NCBI GenBank assembly: GCA_038030265.1 | Contig: CM075940.1 | Coordinates: 14,955,604-15,019,603, forward strand | Source: Corythucha ciliata | Taxonomy: Eukaryota; Arthropoda; Insecta; Hemiptera; Tingidae | Reading direction: 5' to 3' | DNA: 64,000 nucleotides | Shown: positions 56,834-64,000 of the stretch, piece after piece | Layout of the letters: every line of letters begins with the position of its first letter | How positions within the stretch are numbered: the first letter of the stretch is position 1 | Program-made: the position numbers and the translations under genes | The notes under the pieces: model-generated | Database searches by the model: none | What the model was told of the DNA's origin: nothing | Seen by the model: the letters and a program-made list of their open reading frames with translations, nothing else

Positions 56834-59605
56834 ATGGCCCAAGGAACCGAGGATGTCAACGAAGAAGCAACCTGCTTCTTCGTTGATCCACATCGAGATC
56901 TTCTGAACGCCCTACGAGCGAAAAACGTCAACAAATTCGAAAACATTCTCACCTCTGAAAACGTCGACATCAACAAACAATTTGGACCACCCGAGAATGG
57001 CACTCTCCTCGACATTTGCTGTCGTCAGAGGGAGACGAATGAGTTCGTCGAGGCTCTATTGAAACACGGAGTGAATCCAAATTTGATCAACGGCGGGTCG
57101 AGGCGTGGCCCGATTCACAGCGTGATCATTCAAGGAGACGAGCCTACGTTGAAAACCCTTTTGGACTACAAGGAGACTGACGTGAATCTTTTAGACTACA
57201 CTGGGAGTACGGCGCTTCATTTGGCGGTACAAAATGGAAAGGAAGAAATGGTCTGGCTTTTACTTCAACGTCCGGATATAGACGTCAATGTCATCAATAG
57301 GAAAGGATTAGTTCCTCTGCATTTGGCTGTCGAAGAAAATGACAGGAAACTAGTATCCCTTTTACTCGCTGTCAAAAAACCTCTAAATTTGGACGTTGTG
57401 AATTTAGATGGAGTGACTCTAAGGGATTTAATCGTTGAAACATACCCAGATCTTTCAGAAACACTGTCACCTTCTGACCTGGGCCCTATGGACGCTACCC
57501 GTTTGTTCAACTTACTAAGAACCCATCAGTTCGAACAGTTTATAAGAGCCGCAAGAGAAAACGAACACCTTTTGGAAAGTGACGACGGTTCTCACACGCT
57601 TCTGCAATATTGCTGCGACTTTGGAATCGAAGATATCGTGGAAATTTTGCTCGACCTTAATGTCAATCCCAACGCAACTCACAAGGCAAATGAGAAAACT
57701 CCTTTAATGATCGCCTGTAGCAAAGGCTACGTTAACATTGTTAAAATGTTCGTGCAAAATAAAAGAACAAGTTATAGGCCCGTGAACGGAGACACCGTGC
57801 TTCACTCGTTGCTTAAAGGGTCATGTGAAAGAGGATTGGGCGATGCGGATGTTGAACGGAATCACTTCAAATGTGTGGAAGTCATATTGAACTCAGTGTC
57901 GAGGGACCGTCTAAATATCAACAAGCGAGATCATTTAGGATGTACGGCTCTACATTACGCTGCGAAACAGAGGGAGGACGATATAGTCCGGTTATTACTC
58001 CAGTCGGACGCGTATATCGGTGTTTTAAATAAAGCTGGCGAGCCGGCTTGCGCCGATGTACTCTATGAAACTTTGGAGTCTCGTCTCGATGAATGCCTCG
58101 TAACGAATGGAAAATTCCCACGAGACGAAAACTTCGAAATTGTTTTTAATTACTCCAACATTACCCCGTTAAAGTCGACCGGTATTACAATCTCAACGTC
58201 AACCGAAAATATGATTCATATGGGAGATGAAGAAGAAAAGGAAGAACAGTATGCTTGTGAGAGCGACCCGTTGGTATACCTGAGCAAAAGCAGCGAATTA
58301 AGGTCTCTTTTGAAGCACCCTATTTTCACTAGTTACCTGTACTTGAAATGGCACAAAATTCGCAACTACTTCTACGTAAATCTCATGTTTTACGTGATTT
58401 TCTGGGCCCTTTTAACATGCTACATTTTGACAACTTTCGGACAAACCAAAAGTGCCCCTACAAACAGGACTTCTATTGAATTCGTTGACGATTCAAGTTC
58501 ATCATTTGGGGACCACTTGTTATGGGGGTTGTTGGCATTTTTTTTGTTCCTCCTCTTCCTTCGAGAGATATTTCAACTGGTTATATCACCTGTGAAATAC
58601 TTCTGTAACCCTGAAAACTGGTTAGAGGTCGGAATAATTTGTGTCTCTTTAGTTATATTATTTTGTTCTCGATGCGCCACTTTAAGTCACCAGATATCCG
58701 CAGTAGGAATATTTATATCGTGGGCGGAACTTGTTCTCTTGATTGGCAAACATCCATCTTTGTCCACCAATATTGAAATGCTTAAAACTGTTTCTTGGAA
58801 TTTCTTCAAATTTCTCCTTTGGTACTCAATTCTAATAATTGCCTTCGCCCTAAGTTTTCACTCCTTGTTTAAAGACGCTAGTCAAGAGGATAATTTTTTT
58901 GAAGACCCCGGAAATTCAGTGTTTAAAACAGTTGTAATGCTCACTGGCGAGTTTGACACCGGCTCGATCCCATTCATCAAGTTCCCAGTAACAAGTCACG
59001 TTCTTTTTGTTCTGTTCGTTTTCCTCATAGCGATTGTTCTCTTCAATTTACTCAATGGTCTGGCCGTCAGCGACACTCAAGCAATCAAATCCGACGCCGA
59101 ATTAGTCGGTTACATATCTCAGGTCAGACTAATTTCGTACGTCGAGCACACGCTTTCTAATCCGGTCACTTTCCTACTTCTTCTGTCGAAATTGAACGAC
59201 GTGTGTTGTTGCCTTCCTTGGAAAGTGTTCAAACCCCGGCGAGAACTCTTCTCAGAACGGGTTAATCTTTTCATGTCGTCATCTGACAATCAAATTCGGG
59301 TTCTTCCCAATTTAGCCAATCGAGTTGAAAAAGACTCGGACACCTTCGGTCGAATCAAAATAACCAAACAGTACGACGACTCGACGGGGCGGTGCTCGGG
59401 TGGATGCAGCACCATGTATATGGACTCGCGTATTGTACGGAGAGCGAGGGATATTCTGCAGAAAAAATCGCAGGAGTTGGAGAGTCAACGGAAGCATGAA
59501 ATTCTGCTTGAGAGAGAGCAACAAATTATGGAAATGTTAATCCAGTGCAGGGACACTTTGAAAGAAACGAAAGAGGCGCTTTTCTCGATGGCTAAGCGAA
59601 AGTGA
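56834..59605 (+). CDS. painless: Painless-type TRPA cation channel, uninterrupted coding region
   Basis: The start is ATG 56834, just after a 5'UTR acceptor at 56817. An in-frame ATG 111 bases upstream would precede that acceptor. The product is 923 residues without introns, close to Drosophila painless. Residues ~55-440 form ankyrin repeats (GSTALHLAVQNGKEEMVWLL, GLVPLHLAVEEND, EKTPLMIACSKGYVNIV, GCTALHYAAKQREDDIVRLL). Six membrane segments follow: about 512-534, 560-582, 597-611, 620-636, 655-678 and 720-745. The pore loop is VVMLTGEFDTG (700-710) between S5 and S6, and S6 ends NLLNGLAVSDTQAI. Residues 866-918 form a basic/acidic coiled coil. TRPA channels pass Ca2+ and other cations in response to heat, chemicals or mechanical stimuli; the painless subtype is inferred from the pore, S6 and gene structure, with pyrexia a less likely alternative. 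Confidence 0.92.
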   Translation: MAQGTEDVNEEATCFFVDPHRDLLNALRAKNVNKFENILTSENVDINKQFGPPENGTLLDICCRQRETNEFVEALLKHGVNPNLINGGSRRGPIHSVIIQGDEPTLKTLLDYKETDVNLLDYTGSTALHLAVQNGKEEMVWLLLQRPDIDVNVINRKGLVPLHLAVEENDRKLVSLLLAVKKPLNLDVVNLDGVTLRDLIVETYPDLSETLSPSDLGPMDATRLFNLLRTHQFEQFIRAARENEHLLESDDGSHTLLQYCCDFGIEDIVEILLDLNVNPNATHKANEKTPLMIACSKGYVNIVKMFVQNKRTSYRPVNGDTVLHSLLKGSCERGLGDADVERNHFKCVEVILNSVSRDRLNINKRDHLGCTALHYAAKQREDDIVRLLLQSDAYIGVLNKAGEPACADVLYETLESRLDECLVTNGKFPRDENFEIVFNYSNITPLKSTGITISTSTENMIHMGDEEEKEEQYACESDPLVYLSKSSELRSLLKHPIFTSYLYLKWHKIRNYFYVNLMFYVIFWALLTCYILTTFGQTKSAPTNRTSIEFVDDSSSSFGDHLLWGLLAFFLFLLFLREIFQLVISPVKYFCNPENWLEVGIICVSLVILFCSRCATLSHQISAVGIFISWAELVLLIGKHPSLSTNIEMLKTVSWNFFKFLLWYSILIIAFALSFHSLFKDASQEDNFFEDPGNSVFKTVVMLTGEFDTGSIPFIKFPVTSHVLFVLFVFLIAIVLFNLLNGLAVSDTQAIKSDAELVGYISQVRLISYVEHTLSNPVTFLLLLSKLNDVCCCLPWKVFKPRRELFSERVNLFMSSSDNQIRVLPNLANRVEKDSDTFGRIKITKQYDDSTGRCSGGCSTMYMDSRIVRRARDILQKKSQELESQRKHEILLEREQQIMEMLIQCRDTLKETKEALFSMAKRK

Positions 59606-59609
59606 AGTA

Positions 59610-62600
59610 ACTTCCACAATGGAAGTCAGCTTTTATAATTTGGGGGATAAATTGATGTTCCCTTTGCCTAAGCTATACCTAATTTGTAACACCTTGTATC
59701 TAAATGCGAAATCTCAACTGTTTTGTTAGAAATTATATCCATTTAATTTTTCGTCATTTGTCCTGTGCGAGTGGCAACACCGTGGCACATTATTACCTGG
59801 CTCCCTCTGTTTGATTGTCTATTTACCCGTTTTTTCTCTCTCAGTTTTTCTCGGGGGGGGGGGGGGCACGTTTATTCTTAAGTCTAGCCGGTATCGATAC
59901 GTTTTACTCAATTTATCCTTGAAGAGATCTCCATAAACCGTGAATTAGCAGTTTTTTTTTACTTTTGACATGGATTTTGCATCGCGGAATAGGTGCGCTT
60001 TCTCAATTTTAGCCTTGACAGAGCACTTCTTCTGAATTTTAACAGCGAATTGGCGTTTTTCCCCAATTTTTTCCGCAAATGAGAGCTTATCCTCACAATT
60101 CTACCCAATTCAGTTTTCGTTTTCAATTTGATAATGTCTCCATAAACCGCAAATTAGCGCTTGTGAGGAAGAATTGTGTAGTGAGGAAGAAAAAAAAAGA
60201 GCGTGATCAATAGTCACAAATAGACAAAACAAAGAAATAGAGACAAAACAAAAGTCTCAAGAGTTGTTTTATTCCGATTTTGGCACCTCCTTATGAGTGG
60301 TACCCGGGGCGGACTGTCCCTCCCGCCATGCTATCGTTACGCCACTTGTACCAGGTAGTGAATTTGAGGCGCGAATGGTCCAGATTTTTGGTTGAATACT
60401 AACTCAGGGGCTCGAACTACTAAACCATTAGACTCTGAAGCAAACTTTGGGGACGAGTAGTGAGTTAAAAACCATTTTCGGGCAGAGGTAACGATTTATG
60501 CTCAAAAACTGTCTCTCACTCACACCTAAGTGCTTGGCTTGGACAATTCAACTCTCAGGATTTATAATCAGCGAAAACATTCAATTTATCCCAAGAACCA
60601 GAGTTTTTAATAGGTGCGCTTTCTCAATTTTAGCCTTGATACAGAGCACTTCTTCTGAATTTTAACAGCGAATTTGCGTTTTTCCCCAATTTTTTCCGCA
60701 AATGAGAGCTTATCCTCACAATTCTACCCAATTCAGTTTTCGTTTTCAATTTGATAATGTCTCCATAAACCGCATATTAGCACTTATTGTTCTTTTTGGC
60801 CAGGACGTAGGATCGCGAAACCACAAATGTGTGTGTTTTCTCAAATTCAGACGCAAATATGAGCTCAATTTCTCAATTTTATCCGTGAGTAAGCTTTTCC
60901 CCTCCATTTTGCCGTGAATTGGCGGAATTTCGGCAACGGACTCGCCCAGGAGCAGCGCATTGTTATTGCTCTTTTTCTCAATTTCCGTATGGTTGTTGCA
61001 ACGAAAAGCTGCGGATTTTTTCCACATTTTGGTCACGGATTAACTGAACTTTCCCTAATAACAGCGCATGCGAATCTTGAAGGGCTATTCTGACAGTCGG
61101 GAGTCTTGAATACCGACGAAAACCAGGGACGAGGTATAACGGTTCCATTTTCTGGCGCTTTTAGAGCCGCTGACGGCCGACGTTGGAGACGTTATGGCCG
61201 TGACCGGCTTCGATTTGTCAATCAAACTGTTTGAGGGACTAGTAAACCGCTTCCGACTCGAATCAAAACATTTTGAAATAAGATCACCTTCTTGAACTCT
61301 GGGCTTATTCGAAATCAAGACGGATTTTCAAGCTGAAGTTGAATGAACATTGTAAGACCACCTAATAACATGTTTTTTGGATCCGCGCCTAATTGAGCCC
61401 ATGAGTACCTTCAAACGATCAAGAGGAAATTAATGTGTCGTCCAAATACTGTGGGAAAAAAGCACCAATCGAAACTTAAATTGCCATCCTAGCGCTCCAT
61501 GGAGGACGCTTGGATACAGATCACGTTTTTTGGGCTATTTCGAGGTTGAAATTTTGGGAAAATGTAGCTACTACAGTTATTTAAATCAATGAAATTCGCG
61601 AGTATTGAGCTACTAGCCCAGAGAAAAATATTCAAGGCTGCCCACTAGGAAAATTATTAGGGATGTTGGGGGAATTTCGCTCTTTTTCCCAGCTGAAAGT
61701 CTTTCACTGAATCCTGGATTTCCGTTATGGAGCCAAGCTAGTTTTTGCTACGAACGATCACACTCGGAGCCCAGAATAACAGGTTTGGGGCATAATCGCT
61801 TTCCCGTTGGCTAAATTTGCCATAACAAAATCCAATAATGCTGTTCCGTGACGAGGGAGGGGGTATGCGAATGCTCCCGCCCGATCGGTGGCCATTGGTG
61901 GAAAAAAAGGAGGGCTTCCAGCTTGTCAGGGGGGGGGGGTGAACGGTCGATTTCCGTGATTAAAAACTCAAGCGGTTCGATTGTAGAATCCTGGCAGTTT
62001 TTGGAACAAAATTATTCTGATTTCGCGACAAAACGGAAGTTATGAGCAAACTCAGGATGTTGTAAAAATAAGTTTAATGAACTAAAAAATGACATTTTAA
62101 AAATACAATTTCGTTAAAAAATAAGTTATATCAGCAATAAGGTTAGGTAAATAGAAACTGTATTTCATTTCTACATTATCATTTTCCCAGCAGCTCAAGT
62201 TAAGTCTACTTTAATATTGAAGTAAACAACAGTGACAGCATTTCAGGAAGTTTGCAGTCCTTAGATAAGTGCGTGGGTAAAACGATAAGATCACAAGAAA
62301 AACGCAATCACTAATTGAATATCACAAACTACGGATTATTAAAATCGACTAGTCGTGGCGCTACCAGAAGATGAATCCCATTATCTGAAGGCGAGCAATG
62401 GATTCCACTAGTACTGCAGCAACGCTTATTTTCTTTTTTTTCCAGTTTAGGCACTTTAAATTAACTTACGTCCACTCAAGGCATCACAGTAACCACCCGT
62501 TACATAAAGGGAGGAGTTGGGGTTATCGTGTTATGGTTGGACCATACGCTAATGCCACTTCATCGTGAAAAATCCAGTCAAATCGATATATGACGAGAAC

Positions 62601-63500
62601 ACGTTCTAATAGTGGAGGCCCACCTGTATAAAACTTAAGCCCTATGAGAACCGACGAATGGTAACTAAAAGTAGCTGCTGTTCACTGATAGTGGAAGAGA
62701 TTTAATTATGCCCATTCGAACGAAAGTAGATAATATCGAGGGAAAAGAGAAAGTGTTACAACATTGTCCCGGGACCACTTACCTGACCTTGTAACGCTTC
62801 TTAACGTTGGACAAAGTATCTCAATTGGTAAATTGAACGCAGCATTAGCTCCGCTAACACAAATGATAGAACAGTTATTGCGGAACATCTAATTGGTTGT
62901 TTAAAACAAAGCCAGCGGATAATTTATCGGAAGGGCATCCCTCTTTCAAAGATGTATCGGCCACACGCAGCGAACACTAACCTCTGAGTACAAGAGATTA
63001 GGAGTTAATATGGAGGCAGCTCAAAGGGCCAAGAAAAGCACTTCAAGAAGACAAGATGGTCTTAACGTTCTTCGTCCTCTACCAGAAAAATAAGTTCCGG
63101 GGGAAAATTACGACAAATCAAGTCGTAGTTCACCGACATCAGATGTCAATGATAGAACAGTCATACATTGCGTTTGAGCAACAAAACTCTGACTAGAAAT
63201 AATAAGCCAGCGAAAAAAAGAGTGAAGCTTTCGAGTCAGTAGTACCGCAATCACTAAATTTAGACTCACGTGCCTCGTGAGTGAATTATAGCTGATTCTG
63301 GCATCCGAAATCAAAAAAACCAGTTTTTGTTCCGTAGCATGGAATTACAGCACCCCTAGCTCTTTCAGGTACTGATTCAAATCCTTGCCTGTACCATTAC
63401 GCGTTTAACAAAATAAAAAAAATCAAATTGTTGAACCAGACTTTCAATTTATCCCTTGACCCCTTGATATCATGTGTCATGTGAACTTGTTGTTAGCGGC
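59610..63500. other. Intergenic, minisatellite and duplications
   Basis: No gene is supported. G runs lie at about 59854-59866 and 61930-61939. Family-A minisatellite units and a local direct duplication occupy 59990-60950. The remainder is AT-rich with short ORFs of no recognised family. Confidence 0.5.
59991..60782. repeat. ~170-bp direct duplication, 621 bp apart
   Basis: 59991-60160 and 60612-60782 are almost identical, both running from AGGTGCGCTTTCTCAATTTT through CATAAACCGCA-ATTAGC, with an added T in the second copy and a few substitutions. Both consist largely of family-A minisatellite units, so this looks like a recent local duplication inside a decayed array. Confidence 0.75.
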
Positions 63501-63509
63501 TTGAGCGTC

Positions 63510-63934
63510 TTAAGCGTTTGTTTTGAGTTCTTGGATACGTTTTACGTAATGCTGTTTGCAGATTGTCAGGTTGTGTAGAACGATTACTTTGAATTTCCGA
63601 CTGAATTCGTCGACGTGATCCTTGAAATCCAATAGAGCTGACGGCACTTGTACCGAATCATCGGGGTTTACGATGACGTTCTTAAGGTGGTCCAGTGCTC
63701 TTGTGCCTGAAAGGGGGTGAGACAGAGCGCTTTAAGTAGGGCATCCACGGTCAAACAATTCACTTACGTATAAGTTTGCGAATAGTATGGTCAAATTTGC
63801 AGACAGCTTCAACTTGACGTCGCATGGCTGTTGTTGTACTCGGGGTCAATAAAGGCTGATTGATAGCCTCCAGCTGGGCGTTGGCTATTCGAGTCATCAA
63901 TAACGTAATTAAATACGATGTTCGAAGTAGAGCT
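63510..63934 (-). CDS. 3' part of an unrecognised gene (last two exons)
   Basis: On the minus strand, exon 63934-63768 (acceptor CTGTTTGCTCAG, donor GTAAGTG) joins in phase 1 to the last exon 63706-63510 (acceptor CCCCCTTTCAG), which ends in TAA. The product reads ...ALLRTSYLITLLMTRIANAQ...AMRRQVEAVCKFDHTIRKLIR, then TRALDHLKNVIVNPDDSVQVP...KVIVLHNLTICKQHYVKRIQELKTNA. The hydrophobic stretch ending ANAQ looks like a signal peptide, with an in-frame TTG or ATG but no good start, so the true 5' end is probably outside the window. The body appears helical with two cysteines. I do not recognise the family. Good splice sites and matching phase make a real gene likely. Confidence 0.5.
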
Positions 63935-64000
63935 CTGAGCAAACAGATAGGCCATTAGGATTAAGCTTATAATTGAATTCAACTGGCATACCTTTCAGTT

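Overview
The window is AT-rich, intron-containing eukaryotic DNA with short introns, many small DNA transposons and minisatellites. The gene set is insect-like: a yellow/MRJP-family protein, a painless-type TRPA channel, an arthropod insulin-like growth factor and an FE65-type adaptor. A hemipteran, perhaps whitefly-like, is my best guess, but that is inference from gene types and repeat character and was not tested.

Layout. 1-13.2 kb: mostly repeats, namely two hairpins, a palindromic ~33-bp satellite at 2.4-3.2 kb, a PIF/Harbinger-like element with exact TTA target duplication and a MADF-like ORF fragment at 7240-7951, and a minisatellite at 10.7 kb. 13.2-16.7 kb: a four-exon insulin/IGF-type gene (plus strand), reconstructed by joining phase-compatible exons; its first intron carries a small hAT element. 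20.3-21.8 kb: a three-exon GT49 glycosyltransferase of B4GAT1 type (minus). 22.57-25.02 kb: a tyrosine recombinase gene with an intact active-site set, enclosed by ~220-bp terminal inverted repeats, which is an unusual architecture. 25.3-25.7 kb: a broken GIY-YIG/Penelope-like remnant. 27.4-28.7 kb: a two-exon yellow-family gene (minus). 36.85-39.78 kb: a 13-exon FE65/APBB adaptor (plus) whose WW domain has lost its second tryptophan. 41.8-44.4 and 52.2-54.3 kb: two inverted copies of one unclassified repeat, one of them interrupted by a TTA-flanked MITE. 48.3-48.7 kb: a TTAA-flanked foldback MITE. 50-51.4 kb: a minisatellite. 56.8-59.6 kb: an uninterrupted painless-type TRPA coding region (plus). 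63.5-63.9 kb: the last two exons of an unrecognised gene running off the right edge (minus).

The genes do not form a pathway. aIGF is a secreted hormone, B4GAT1 acts in the Golgi on O-mannosyl glycans, yellow is secreted, FE65 is a cytosolic/nuclear APP-tail adaptor and painless is a plasma-membrane channel. The most interesting items are the recombinase with terminal inverted repeats, the IGF gene with its long processed-looking tail and a possible intron-retention isoform, and the altered FE65. All exon joins are read from splice consensus and phase; none is confirmed by transcripts.
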